A stretch of DNA of 64,000 nt from Echinicola shivajiensis (GCF_018642165.1 NZ_JAHHZM010000009.1:182421-246420), one strand, 5' to 3'. Shown: positions 8,173-17,041, numbered from the stretch's first letter. The notes: generated by a model from the letters alone, not told the origin. Program-made: numbers and translations.

Positions 8173-9951
8173 TTATTCTTGCTGTTGACGAATTAATCTG
8201 GTACGATAGGCATTGAAGATTCTTGACTTACTTATAAAACCCAAGTACCTACCATTATCCACCACCGGTAGGTTCCACGCACCAGATTTTTCAAATTTAT
8301 CCATCACTTCTCGCATTCCTTCTGTAGGTTGAATGCTGTCTGGAGGACTGTGCATGATATGGCGGATTTGAACAGCTTCCTGCTTTTCACGGTCAAACAT
8401 AATATCCCGGATATCATCTAGTGTAATGATGCCGTTTAGCTGACCTTCTCCATCTACTACAGGGAAGATGTTCCTCTTAGAGAGTTTCACGAGTCCACAA
8501 AGATCTTTAAGACAGGCGTCTGGATGTATGGGAAGCAAATCTTTTTCCATGATCCTGCGAATGTCAATTAGGTCAAGAACTTGTTCGTCCTTGGTTTCGG
8601 GAATGTGTTTTCCTTGCTCGATTAATTGGCTTCTGTAAAGGGAGTTTTTATTGAAATAACTTGCAGTAGCCATAGATATGGCTGACACCAGCATGAGGGG
8701 TACAAACAATTCATAGCCACCTGTGACTTCGGCAATAAGGAATATCGCTGACAAAGGTGCATGTTGCACCCCGCTCATCACCCCACACATAGCGACTAGT
8801 GTAAAATGAGCCACGGGAAGTGGGATATAAGAGCCAAAGAAGTTATTCGAATAGGCGAAAAGGAATCCCGTTATCCCTCCTACGTATAGAGAAGGCGCAA
8901 ATATCCCGCCACTACCGCCACTACCAATAGTCAATGCTGCCGCTATTGGTTTCGAGATGATAATCAATAACAGGTATACCAGGATAAAATAATTGTTATC
9001 TATTTCAGAGAAGAAAGGGCTTCTATCAAGTAAGTTTGAAGGATCTCCAGAAATCAATGAATTCAAGGTATTATAGCCTTCTCCATATATCGGAGGAAAG
9101 AAAAATATCATCAAGCCCAAAACTCCCCCACCATAGAGAATTTTTAACCAAGGATTCTTAAAGTTCTCCAACATGCTCTCAGTCTTTAAAACTGAGCGAT
9201 TAAAATAAACTGATACAATACCTGTAATGACACCTAATGCCAAATAATACGGTGTATGCGCGGCAATAAATTCATCAGTAATATTAAAAGAGAAGATCAC
9301 GTCATTACCAATCAATACCATGGTAGTCAGTGACCCCATCACCGAAGCAATCAGTAGAGGAATAAAGGAACCTACATTAACCTCCAACAAAATAACTTCT
9401 ATGGCAAATATAACTCCACCGATTGGAGAACCAAAGATCGCTGATATACCACCTGCAGCTCCGCAACCAATAAGTATGTTTCTTTTCTTGGCGTTAAGGT
9501 GCATCAGGTTACCAGAGTTAGAGCCAATAGCTGAGCCAGTAACTACAATAGGAGCTTCGAGACCGACAGATCCTCCAAGTCCAACAGTAAGACAGGAAGT
9601 AACTACCCGGCTGTACATTTTTACTCTTGGGATCAGGCTGTTTTTCTTTGAGATGTTATATAGAATATCGGGGATTCCATGGCCCCCGTGATCCTTCACG
9701 ATGTATTTGGCAACAACATAAGTGAGGAATATCCCTATCATGGGATAGAGGATAAAAAAGAAATTAGCATATTCTATTTGTAGTGTTTCGAATAGCCAAT
9801 GTTGGATAAAGTGAACTGACTCCTTTAGAATTACCGCTGCCAGGCCTGTTAAAATACCAATTACACCACTAAGAATAAGAACAAAATTCTTGGTGCTGAT
9901 GTGTTTGAGCCTCCAGATTAGAAACCGGGTAATTATATCTGTTTTTGCCAA
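8173..9951 (-). CDS. CLC-type chloride channel/antiporter with CBS pair
   Basis: A 592-residue ClC-family protein. Conserved signatures are GLGGSVGLEAPIVVTG (the region of the gating glutamate, here GLEAP instead of the usual GREGP), GCGAAGGISAIFGSPIGG, and GSGGSGGIFAPSLYVGG (anion-binding GxFxP). The glutamate in VIFAIEVILLEV corresponds to the region of the proton glutamate, suggesting an H+/Cl- exchanger more than a channel. After the membrane domain (to about residue 440) two CBS domains follow (about 465-520 and 530-585), which in this family bind adenine nucleotides or set gating. It is transcribed toward the putative origin. About ten membrane helices are evident. Confidence 0.93.
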   Translation of the reverse strand: MAKTDIITRFLIWRLKHISTKNFVLILSGVIGILTGLAAVILKESVHFIQHWLFETLQIEYANFFFILYPMIGIFLTYVVAKYIVKDHGGHGIPDILYNISKKNSLIPRVKMYSRVVTSCLTVGLGGSVGLEAPIVVTGSAIGSNSGNLMHLNAKKRNILIGCGAAGGISAIFGSPIGGVIFAIEVILLEVNVGSFIPLLIASVMGSLTTMVLIGNDVIFSFNITDEFIAAHTPYYLALGVITGIVSVYFNRSVLKTESMLENFKNPWLKILYGGGVLGLMIFFFPPIYGEGYNTLNSLISGDPSNLLDRSPFFSEIDNNYFILVYLLLIIISKPIAAALTIGSGGSGGIFAPSLYVGGITGFLFAYSNNFFGSYIPLPVAHFTLVAMCGVMSGVQHAPLSAIFLIAEVTGGYELFVPLMLVSAISMATASYFNKNSLYRSQLIEQGKHIPETKDEQVLDLIDIRRIMEKDLLPIHPDACLKDLCGLVKLSKRNIFPVVDGEGQLNGIITLDDIRDIMFDREKQEAVQIRHIMHSPPDSIQPTEGMREVMDKFEKSGAWNLPVVDNGRYLGFISKSRIFNAYRTRLIRQQQE

Positions 9952-10081
9952 AACGGAAGATTCTTGTTAATCAATGGTAAAATGCAAACTAAGGGTTATT
10001 TGGCTTGTTTTCCGATAATTAGATCAAAAGTAAAAATTAATTGTTTCTCAAAAATCATATCACCCAATAAAATTATACTTT

Positions 10082-10882
10082 TTATTGATTTTTGGCCTCA
10101 TTCCAGAATTTATCCATTTCAGTAAGGCTCATATCTTCGAGCTTCTTTCCCGAAGTGCTTGCTGATTTCTCGAGGTATTGGAAGCGGTGTATGAACTTTT
10201 TGTTGGTCTTTTCCAGTGCTTCTTCTGGATTGATATCAATAAACCTTGCGTAATTGATCAGTGAAAACAATAAGTCTCCAAATTCTCCTGTAGCCTTTTC
10301 CTTATCGATGGTCTTGTTTTCTGTGGCATTGAATTCAGACTTAAATTCCTGCATTTCTTCTTCCACCTTTTCCCAAACCTGGCTTTTTTCTTCCCAGTCA
10401 AATCCAACTCCTCTGGCTTTTTCCTGAATGCGCATGGCTTTGATAAGGGCTGGAAGGGATCTGGGGACTCCACCGAGCACACTTTTATTGCCCTTTTCTT
10501 TCAGCTTAATTTTTTCCCAATTTTGCTTGACTGCCTCTTCATCTTTCACTTCTGTGTTTCCATATATATGGGGATGTCGTCTGATGAGCTTTTCACATAG
10601 ACTATCGATCACAGTACTAATATCAAAGGCCTTCTTCTCCGAACCTATTTTGGCATAAAATACAATGTGTAATAGAATATCTCCCAATTCTTTTTTTATC
10701 TCTTCCAGGTCATTGTCAAGGATGGCGTCTGATAGTTCAAAGGTTTCTTCGATCGTCAAGTGCCTCAAGCTTTCAATGGTCTGCTTTTGATCCCAAGGGC
10801 ACTGCTCCCTGAGTTCATCCATAATGGTCAGTAGCCGGTCAAAAGCTTCCAATTGTTGTTGACGGGAGGAGATTTTAGACAT
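10082..10882 (-). CDS. mazG: Nucleoside triphosphate pyrophosphohydrolase MazG
   Basis: A 266-residue MazG with the two-domain layout of the E. coli type. Each domain carries the EExxE...ExxD metal-binding pattern: IEETFELSDAI with KKELGDILLHIVFYAKIG in the N-terminal half, and VEEEMQEFKSE with GEFGDLLFSLINYARF in the C-terminal half. The characteristic CPWDQKQTIESLR and RRHPHIYGN motifs are present. It hydrolyses NTPs to NMP and pyrophosphate, cleansing the nucleotide pool and, in E. coli, lowering ppGpp by lowering nucleotide supply. It appears monocistronic and divergent from the small membrane protein gene at 10958. Confidence 0.96.
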   Translation of the reverse strand: MSKISSRQQQLEAFDRLLTIMDELREQCPWDQKQTIESLRHLTIEETFELSDAILDNDLEEIKKELGDILLHIVFYAKIGSEKKAFDISTVIDSLCEKLIRRHPHIYGNTEVKDEEAVKQNWEKIKLKEKGNKSVLGGVPRSLPALIKAMRIQEKARGVGFDWEEKSQVWEKVEEEMQEFKSEFNATENKTIDKEKATGEFGDLLFSLINYARFIDINPEEALEKTNKKFIHRFQYLEKSASTSGKKLEDMSLTEMDKFWNEAKNQ

Positions 10883-10933
10883 GAGAAAAAGGGGAAACTA
10901 TTCTTATTATGTGGACGTTTTCAAAGTATTACG

Positions 10934-10941
10934 TAAATTTG
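10934..10941 (+). promoter_or_regulatory. Possible -7 promoter element
   Basis: TAAATTTG matches the Bacteroidota -7 consensus TAnnTTTG exactly and lies 16 bp before the ATG of the small membrane protein gene. A convincing -33 TTTG is not visible, so this is tentative. Confidence 0.35.
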
Positions 10942-10957
10942 AGCAAATTAATTGGAT

Positions 10958-11188
10958 ATGACAACTGTATATTTGACTTTAGGGTTTTTGGCCTTGTTCT
11001 TCATCTTGATGTCAGTGAGGCTGATATTTTTGAAAAATGGGCAATTTAAAGGAACTTGTGCTTCTCAGAACCCCTATTTGAATAAAGAAGGTGAGACTTG
11101 TAGCTATTGTGGCAAGAAAGTGGATGATGAGTCGCAATGCGGTAATCCTGATTCCGAAGTCAATAAAGTCATGGCCAAATTCAAATAA
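10958..11188 (+). CDS. Small membrane protein with four-cysteine tail, possibly NqrM-like
   Basis: A 76-residue protein. The ATG at 10958 is preferred over an in-frame TTG six bases upstream. One N-terminal membrane helix (LTLGFLALFFILMSVRLIF) is followed by a tail with four cysteines: GTCASQ, CSYCGK and QCGNP. The layout (one helix, then a Gly-x-Cys motif and a cysteine cluster) resembles the NqrM/DUF539 family, whose cysteines help insert iron into the Na+-NQR quinone reductase. The match is only in architecture, and no nqr genes are in the window, so it could equally be an unrelated metal-binding membrane protein. It is upstream of and co-directional with the glmM-like gene. Confidence 0.7.
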   Translation: MTTVYLTLGFLALFFILMSVRLIFLKNGQFKGTCASQNPYLNKEGETCSYCGKKVDDESQCGNPDSEVNKVMAKFK

Positions 11189-11264
11189 TCAACCATTTAA
11201 CCCTTCCTGTTTCTAGTTGAATTCAGGATTTTTTTCTTTAACCTATCAAATAAACACTTTATCA

Positions 11265-12656
11265 GTGACTTTAATTAAATCTATTTCCGGTATTCGAGGA
11301 ACTATCGGAGGAAAAGTCGGGGAAGCATTGACCCCATTGGATGTAGTGAAATTCACTTCTGCTTATGGTGCATGGATTTTAGAAAAAACCAATAACCCAA
11401 AAGTAGTAGTAGGAAGAGATGCTAGGATATCAGGAGATATGGTCTCCAAATTGGTGACAGCGACCCTTCAGGGATTGGGAATACATGTAATTGACTTAGG
11501 ACTAAGTACCACTCCAACGGTGGAATTTGCGGTGCCATTGGAAAAAGCAGGAGGGGGAATCATCCTTACTGCCAGCCATAATCCTGTGCAGTGGAATGCA
11601 TTGAAGCTGCTTAATGATAAAGGGGAATTTATTTCCGATCAGGATGGCAAGGAAGTGCTGGAAAAGGCAGAAAAGGAGGATTTCAAGTTTGCTGAAGTTA
11701 AAAAGCTTGGTGCCTATACTCTAGTGGATGATTATTTGGACAGGCATATTGAACATGTGCTTAGTCTTGACTTGGTGGATAAAGAGGCTATTGCAGCCAG
11801 AAAATTTAAAGTTGTTATTGACTGTGTCAATTCAACAGGAGGGCTGGCATTGCCTAAGTTGCTGACAGCTTTAGGCGTGGAGCATATTGAGGAAATGTAC
11901 TGTGAGCCGAATGGTTATTTCCCTCATAATCCTGAGCCATTGCCAGAAAACTTAAGGGATATTTCTGGAAAATTGCATAATGGCAAGTTTGATCTTGGTA
12001 TTGTGGTGGATCCTGACGTTGACCGTTTGGCTTTTCTGACAGAAGATGGCACTCCGTTTGGAGAAGAATATACCTTAGTGGCTGTTTCAGATTATGTCTT
12101 ATCCCAAACTCCAGGAAATACTGTTTCCAATCTGAGTTCAACCAGAGCCTTGAGGGACGTTACTGAAAAGCACCAAGGAGTATATAATGCTGCTGCGGTA
12201 GGAGAGGTCAATGTGGTGAATAAAATGAAGGAAACCAATGCGGTTATCGGCGGAGAAGGTAATGGAGGGGTGATTTATCCCGCTTCTCACTATGGGCGTG
12301 ATGCCTTGGTAGGAATTGGTTTGTTTTTGACTCATTTGGCTAAGTTTGGAAAGACTGCCAGTAGGTTAAGGGCAAGTTATCCGAACTATTATATCTCAAA
12401 GAATAAAATTGAACTTACTCCGGAAATTGATGTTGATTCAATACTGGATGAGATCACAAGAAAATATAGTAAGCAGCCCATTAATGAAATTGATGGGGTG
12501 AAAATAGAATTTGATAAAGAATGGGTTCATTTGCGTAAATCAAATACAGAACCAATTATCAGGATTTATTCCGAATCAGAAAGTCAGGCTACTGCCGAGC
12601 ACTTGGCCAATAAATTGATCCTTGATATCAAGGAGGTGATTTCATTGACCAAGTAG
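11265..12656 (+). CDS. glmM: Phosphoglucosamine mutase-type phosphohexomutase
   Basis: A 463-residue alpha-D-phosphohexomutase. The GTG at 11265 is preferred because it gives the family N-terminus TLIKSISGIRGTIGG; the upstream TTG at 11217 adds an unrelated leader. Signatures: catalytic phosphoserine loop TASHNPVQWNALKLLN, Mg-binding DPDVDRLAF, sugar loop GGEGNGGVIYP and phosphate-binding RKSNTEPIIRIYSES. It would interconvert glucosamine-6-P and glucosamine-1-P for UDP-GlcNAc and peptidoglycan synthesis; phosphomannomutase activity cannot be excluded from sequence. It probably forms an operon with the cysteine desulfurase 27 bp downstream. Confidence 0.9.
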   Translation: MTLIKSISGIRGTIGGKVGEALTPLDVVKFTSAYGAWILEKTNNPKVVVGRDARISGDMVSKLVTATLQGLGIHVIDLGLSTTPTVEFAVPLEKAGGGIILTASHNPVQWNALKLLNDKGEFISDQDGKEVLEKAEKEDFKFAEVKKLGAYTLVDDYLDRHIEHVLSLDLVDKEAIAARKFKVVIDCVNSTGGLALPKLLTALGVEHIEEMYCEPNGYFPHNPEPLPENLRDISGKLHNGKFDLGIVVDPDVDRLAFLTEDGTPFGEEYTLVAVSDYVLSQTPGNTVSNLSSTRALRDVTEKHQGVYNAAAVGEVNVVNKMKETNAVIGGEGNGGVIYPASHYGRDALVGIGLFLTHLAKFGKTASRLRASYPNYYISKNKIELTPEIDVDSILDEITRKYSKQPINEIDGVKIEFDKEWVHLRKSNTEPIIRIYSESESQATAEHLANKLILDIKEVISLTK

Positions 12657-12683
12657 TAATACCCAACCCAAGTATAATAGAGA

Positions 12684-13826
12684 ATGAAAGTTTATTTTGA
12701 TAATGCAGCTACTACTGCACTAGATGAAAAGGTTTTGGAAGCCATGTTGCCCTATATGACGGGGCATTATGGAAATCCATCATCTGTTCATTCACATGGC
12801 AGGGAAGTGAGGACGGCAATAGAACGGTCTAGAAAGAAAGTTGCTGAATTGCTTAATGTAAGTCCCGGAGAGATTTTCTTTACCTCAGGAGGGACTGAAG
12901 CAGATAACACGGCTTTGGTATGTGCTATTGAAAGTTTCGGCATTAAGGAAGTTTTAACTTCTCCAATTGAACACCATGCTGTGCTTCATACGCTTCAAAT
13001 GTGTGAAAAGGCTGGGGAAATTAAGCTCAGCTACACGGAGGTAAATGACAAGGGTGAAATCGACATGGGCCATTTGACTGAATGGGTGAAGTCTCATCCG
13101 AAGTCCATGGTATCCATTATGCATGCCAATAATGAGGTTGGAAATATCAATGATATTGCTACCATTGGCGAAATCTGCAAAGAGTATGAGGTGTTTTTCC
13201 ATTCTGATACGGTGCAGACCATGGGGCATTATGTTCATGATCTAAAGAATTTGTCAATTGATGCCATCGTGGCTGGGGGGCATAAATTTCATGGACCAAA
13301 AGGCTCAGGTTTTTTATACCTGAACAAGAAAAAAAAGATTCGCCCGTTTATATATGGAGGAGCGCAGGAACGCAATATGCGTGGAGGAACAGAGAATGTT
13401 TATGGCATAGTTGGAATTGCTAAAGCCTTGGAGCTGGCCTATGAAGAAATGGCTGACCATCAAAAGCAAATCCAAGAAATAAAAGCCAGATTCATTGAGC
13501 GTTTGAAGCAGGATATTCCTGGAGTGGAGTTTAATGGCCTTTCTGGCGATTTGGACAAAAGCCTTTATACGGTGTTGAATGTCAGTCTTCCTCCTTCAGA
13601 ACAAAACAGCGGTATGTTGTTGTTTAATTTGGATCTTAGTGGCATTTCTGCCTCAGGAGGCTCAGCTTGCAGCAGTGGGGCAACAGTTGGGTCCCATGTA
13701 TTGAGGGCTTTGAATGCCAGTCCGGAAAGGGATTCCGTGAGATTCTCCTTTAGTCGTTTCAATACAATAGAAGAAGTAGATTATACCGTAGATAAATTAA
13801 AAGAACTATATGGTGTAACAGCCTGA
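12684..13826 (+). CDS. Cysteine desulfurase (IscS/NifS type)
   Basis: A 380-residue class V aminotransferase-fold, PLP-dependent cysteine desulfurase. Visible features: N-terminal YFDNAATTALD, the PLP histidine in PIEHHAVLHT, the Schiff-base lysine in GGHKFHGPKGSG (Lys201), and the catalytic cysteine loop SGGSACSSGA near residue 330. The loop is of the long flexible type of IscS/NifS (group I), not SufS. The enzyme moves sulfur from cysteine to Fe-S cluster scaffolds or tRNA thiolation partners. No isc or suf genes adjoin, so it may be a stand-alone housekeeping or tRNA-modification desulfurase. A strong terminator follows immediately. Confidence 0.93.
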   Translation: MKVYFDNAATTALDEKVLEAMLPYMTGHYGNPSSVHSHGREVRTAIERSRKKVAELLNVSPGEIFFTSGGTEADNTALVCAIESFGIKEVLTSPIEHHAVLHTLQMCEKAGEIKLSYTEVNDKGEIDMGHLTEWVKSHPKSMVSIMHANNEVGNINDIATIGEICKEYEVFFHSDTVQTMGHYVHDLKNLSIDAIVAGGHKFHGPKGSGFLYLNKKKKIRPFIYGGAQERNMRGGTENVYGIVGIAKALELAYEEMADHQKQIQEIKARFIERLKQDIPGVEFNGLSGDLDKSLYTVLNVSLPPSEQNSGMLLFNLDLSGISASGGSACSSGATVGSHVLRALNASPERDSVRFSFSRFNTIEEVDYTVDKLKELYGVTA

Positions 13827-13851
13827 TAGAGTGAAAAAGTGAAGCAGTTTA

Positions 13852-13877
13852 AAACCGGCCCAAAGGCCGGTTTTTTT
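13852..13877 (+). terminator. Rho-independent terminator after cysteine desulfurase
   Basis: AAACCGGCC (13852-13860), loop CAAA, GGCCGGTTT (13865-13873), then a T run. It terminates the glmM-desulfurase unit 25 bp after the stop codon. Confidence 0.92.
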
Positions 13878-13922
13878 ATAATTGGAAATGAATATGCTTT
13901 ACTAAACTGCAGTGGAACCAAA

Positions 13923-14876
13923 TTAAAAAGGCAGTTTACTGACATCTACATTTCCACCAGAAATGATGATACCGACTTTTTTATCCTTAAAGACCTCTTT
14001 ATTGGCCAAAACTACTGCTAGAGCCACAGCACTGCTGGGTTCAATGACCAGTTTCATTCTTTCAAAAACCAGTCGCATTGCAGCAATAATTTCTTCATCT
14101 GTGACAGTGAAAATATCCTTTACGTATTTTGATATCAAAATAAAATTACGTTCACCCAATGATGTCAAAAGACCATCAGCTATAGTTTTGGGATTTTCCA
14201 TGGGGATGATATGCTTAGCCTTTAAACTCCTTTGGGCGTCATCTGCACCTTTGGGTTCTGCTCCGTAGACTAAGGTTTTTGGCGACAAGAAATGGGTGGC
14301 CAAAGCTGTGCCTGCAAGCAATCCACCGCCACCCACTGGTGTAACAATGGCATCAAAGGGGATTCCTTCATCCCACATTTCCAAGGCGCAGGTAGCCTGA
14401 CCCTCTATTACGTCCATATAATCATAAGGAGGAATAAATGCAGCCCCAGTTTCTTCAACTACTTTTTCCAATGTCTTTTCCCTGGCCTTTAGGTTAGGTT
14501 CGCACTCAATGATTTCTCCTCCATAACTTTTCACTGCAGCCTTTTTGATGGCAGGGGCATTGGATGGCATAACGATAAAAGCTTTGGTCCCCGTTTCACT
14601 GGCTGCTCTTGATAGCGCCGCTGCATGGTTGCCGCTACTGTGGGTGGCGACGCCATTATGTCTAAGTTCTGGGGGGAGTTTGAGTATAGCATTGGTAGCT
14701 CCGCGGGCCTTGAAAGCTCCTACTTTTTGCAGATTTTCACACTTAAAATATAATTGGCATTCAGCTATTTCATCAATAGCGTCGCAGGTCATTATCGGGG
14801 TACGATGAATATAGGCCATGATCCGCTGATAGGCCTGCTTGAGGTCAATGAGTTGTGGAAATCTGAATTGTTGCAT
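13923..14876 (-). CDS. Threonine/serine dehydratase (PLP fold II)
   Basis: A 317-residue fold-type II PLP enzyme. The lysine is in KVGAFKARGATNAIL, the phosphate and substrate loop is SSGNHAAALSRAA, and the glycine loop is TPVGGGGLLAGTAL. The length, without a C-terminal ACT domain, fits catabolic threonine ammonia-lyase or serine racemase-like enzymes, not the feedback-regulated biosynthetic IlvA. Likely reaction: threonine to 2-oxobutanoate plus ammonia (or serine to pyruvate). It converges with the desulfurase unit and is divergent from the M23 gene, which starts 58 bp beyond its own start. Confidence 0.9.
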   Translation of the reverse strand: MQQFRFPQLIDLKQAYQRIMAYIHRTPIMTCDAIDEIAECQLYFKCENLQKVGAFKARGATNAILKLPPELRHNGVATHSSGNHAAALSRAASETGTKAFIVMPSNAPAIKKAAVKSYGGEIIECEPNLKAREKTLEKVVEETGAAFIPPYDYMDVIEGQATCALEMWDEGIPFDAIVTPVGGGGLLAGTALATHFLSPKTLVYGAEPKGADDAQRSLKAKHIIPMENPKTIADGLLTSLGERNFILISKYVKDIFTVTDEEIIAAMRLVFERMKLVIEPSSAVALAVVLANKEVFKDKKVGIIISGGNVDVSKLPF

Positions 14877-14934
14877 CTACTATAAAGTTAACACTTTGAA
14901 GCCAAAATTTGTATCTTTCGACAAATTATCCTGC

Positions 14935-15615
14935 ATGCAAAATATAATCAAAATACTAAGTGATAGCACTCATTTTCCCATAATGGGCTTAAAATTGACC
15001 GCGGGAAATTCATTAAAATTGGATTTTACAGCAGGAAATAAGGATTTAAAAAATCTGAATTTAAAAGATACTGTTGAATTCAGTAATTATGTTTTTGGGA
15101 AATTGAACGCAGAAGGAAAGGATTTTGGATTTGGTGGATATATGGAACCAAGAGCAATTTATCAGCGAAGTGAGGTGTTTGGTAGATCTGAAGAGGAGTT
15201 TAGGAATGTTCATTTGGGTATTGATATATGGGCAAAGGAAGGGCAGCCTGTTTATGCTCCCTTAGATGGCCAGATACATAGTTTTCAGGATAATGGTGCT
15301 TTTGGTAATTATGGACCCGCAATTATTTTGGAGCACAAGATTCATGGTGAGGCATTTTATACCCTTTATGGTCATTTAAAAAGATCGGATTTGGTGGGGC
15401 TGGAAAAGGGGCAGCGGGTTTCTGCCGGTGAGGTTTTTTGTCATATAGGGCCTTATCCTGAAAATGGAGATTGGCCACCACATTTACATTTTCAATTGAT
15501 TCTGGACCTTGAAGGCAATGAAGGAGATTATCCGGGAGTTTGTGCTCCTAAAGACATGGGAAAATATCAAATTAATTGCCCAAATCCTGAAATTATGCTT
15601 TCCTATGGCAATTAG
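14935..15615 (+). CDS. M23-family (LytM-fold) peptidase-like protein without a signal peptide
   Basis: A 226-residue protein; the ATG at 14935 avoids overlap with the divergent dehydratase gene. The M23 domain covers roughly residues 90-210. The zinc-ligand histidine and aspartate are in NVHLGIDIWAKEGQPVYAP, followed by TLYGHLKRSD and the HxH motif in WPPHLHFQLI. All key residues of LytM-type endopeptidases therefore look intact. However, the N-terminus (MQNIIKILSDSTHFPIMG) is not a signal peptide, which is odd for a cell-wall hydrolase. Similar M23 domains occur fused to aminotransferases or kinases, where the role is metabolic or unknown. It may act in the cytoplasm. Confidence 0.85.
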   Translation: MQNIIKILSDSTHFPIMGLKLTAGNSLKLDFTAGNKDLKNLNLKDTVEFSNYVFGKLNAEGKDFGFGGYMEPRAIYQRSEVFGRSEEEFRNVHLGIDIWAKEGQPVYAPLDGQIHSFQDNGAFGNYGPAIILEHKIHGEAFYTLYGHLKRSDLVGLEKGQRVSAGEVFCHIGPYPENGDWPPHLHFQLILDLEGNEGDYPGVCAPKDMGKYQINCPNPEIMLSYGN

Positions 15616-15845
15616 GTGGTCTAAATTAAGCACTGATACTGTTGTATAATGAAAAAATGGATAGTTTTGTTTTAAGATTACTCAAAAGGGATCGTTTCAC
15701 CGAAATAGTTCAAAATAATCTGCTTTTAATATTAGAGAAGTTTATAATCTTCCATAAATGAATTAAATTAAGGGAGCTTGGGATATATTCAAGCATTGCC
15801 CATTTCTTTAAATAATATACATTATAAAATCAACCCTTTTTACTT

Positions 15846-16691
15846 ATGGACATTAATGCCGAAACTTTACAGACACTTTATGATGAAGGGATAAAGCTTT
15901 TATCTAGCATTGTACCTAGCATAATATATGCTATTTTAATCTTCATTGTTGGTAAGATCATCATCAACAAAATTATTAAATCTATTAAGTTGGTAATTGC
16001 TAAGAGAGAGCCCGATCCTTCACTTACCAATTTCTTAATGAGTTTGACCAGCGCAATGTTATATGTGCTGTTATTTCTGACCATTGCCTATGTATTGGGC
16101 ATTCCAGTAACCTCATTTGTAGCCATTTTGGGTGCTGCAGGTTTGGCAATTGGTCTGGCGCTTCAAGGTTCACTGGCCAATTTTGCTGGTGGTGTTCTGA
16201 TTTTATTATTTAAACCGTTCAAGGTGGAGGATGTAATTGAAGCGAAAGGCCATTTGGGTGTAGTAGAGTCTATTGATATTCTTTACACCAAGATGAAGAC
16301 TTTCGATAATAAAGATATTATCATTCCAAATGGTGCATTAGCTAATTCTGACCTTATTAATATGTCCAATAAGCCAACCAGAAGATCTGAAATTAAGGTG
16401 GGCGTAGCTTATGGTACAGATTTAAAGAAGACCAGAAAGATCATGTTGGATGTTTTTGCTAAAGATGAGAGAATCCATAGGGATCCAGAACCGGTTGTGT
16501 TTTTCACCAATTTTGGGGATAGCTCATTGGACTTGGTAGCAAGAATCTGGTCAGATGCTGCGGATCTTTGGCCTGTGTACTTTGATAATATGGAAAGAAT
16601 CAAAGAGGCTTTTGAGGAAAATGATATTGAGATTCCATTTCCACAGCGAGATGTTAATCATTATTATCCTGATGGCAAGAAAGACGCGTAA
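15846..16691 (+). CDS. mscS: Small-conductance mechanosensitive channel MscS
   Basis: A 281-residue MscS with three N-terminal membrane helices (about 20-40, 60-82, 88-115). The pore helix TM3 shows the alternating Ala/Gly pattern GAAGLAIGLALQGSLANFAGG. The beta domain follows with the FKVEDVIEAKGHLGVVESI motif and the IIPNGALANSDLINMS stretch. Size and domain order match E. coli MscS. It opens under membrane tension to release osmolytes. The 230-bp spacer upstream (15616-15845) holds no convincing gene and probably the promoter; a terminator follows. Confidence 0.95.
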   Translation: MDINAETLQTLYDEGIKLLSSIVPSIIYAILIFIVGKIIINKIIKSIKLVIAKREPDPSLTNFLMSLTSAMLYVLLFLTIAYVLGIPVTSFVAILGAAGLAIGLALQGSLANFAGGVLILLFKPFKVEDVIEAKGHLGVVESIDILYTKMKTFDNKDIIIPNGALANSDLINMSNKPTRRSEIKVGVAYGTDLKKTRKIMLDVFAKDERIHRDPEPVVFFTNFGDSSLDLVARIWSDAADLWPVYFDNMERIKEAFEENDIEIPFPQRDVNHYYPDGKKDA

Positions 16692-16707
16692 TAAACCCAT
16701 TCCATTC

Positions 16708-16738
16708 AAAGGGCAGCTGATCAGTTGCCCTTTTTTTT
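16708..16738 (+). terminator. Terminator after mscS
   Basis: AAAGGGCA (16708-16715) pairs with TGCCCTTT (16726-16733) around the self-complementary CTGATCAG, followed by T8. It overlaps the 3' end of the small reverse-strand ORF. Confidence 0.88.
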
Positions 16739-16876
16739 AGACTTTTTATTTGAGGCGCAGCCTATGTTTTTGGTTAAGTCTACATCTTCTGGAATTCCTC
16801 CAAAGCCCTCATTAAAATCCCATTCCTCGGAAGGAGTCTTATCCGGTTTATTTTTCTTTTTATTCTTGGGTTTCAT
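16721..16876 (-). CDS. Small basic protein, unrecognised
   Basis: A 51-residue reverse-strand ORF with ATG at 16876-16874 and TGA at 16723-16721. The peptide starts with a lysine-rich segment (MKPKNKKKNKPDKT), then an ordered-looking acidic/aromatic core (EEWDFNEGFGGIPEDVDLTK, then NIGCA) and a lysine-rich end. The low-noise composition, with basic ends around a Trp/Phe/Gly core, looks protein-coding and not random. I do not recognise its function. It converges with mscS, and its last codons run through the mscS terminator, so one hairpin may serve both strands. Confidence 0.55.
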   Translation of the reverse strand: MKPKNKKKNKPDKTPSEEWDFNEGFGGIPEDVDLTKNIGCASNKKSKKKGN

Positions 16877-16977
16877 ATTCTTTTCTACGTGTTAAGTAAT
16901 ATTAAGGCTGTAATGTGTGTGATTTTATGCCTGGGTTTTTAATTGATTAGGTGTTACAGTTAAGATTTATAAGTTTA

Positions 16978-17026
16978 TTTGGGAGCCATTAGTTTTTTTG
17001 TTATTTTTAGGTCTTTAGGCCTAAAA
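16978..17026 (+). promoter_or_regulatory. Promoter with overlapping palindromic operator candidate
   Basis: TTTG (16978-16981), a 20-bp spacer and TATTTTTA (17002-17009) fit the Bacteroidota -33/-7 promoter. The perfect 12-bp palindrome TTTAGGCCTAAA (17014-17025) lies at the expected start of transcription, nested in a wider TTTTAGG...CCTAAAA repeat (17005-17011 and 17020-17026). A repressor bound here would block the sulfatase promoter. Confidence 0.5.
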
Positions 17027-17041
17027 TAAATCAAACCATTT

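Noticed and set aside
15657..15761. 34-codon ORF in the mscS leader
   Set aside because: Very short with no recognisable pattern or start signal; not better than random expectation.
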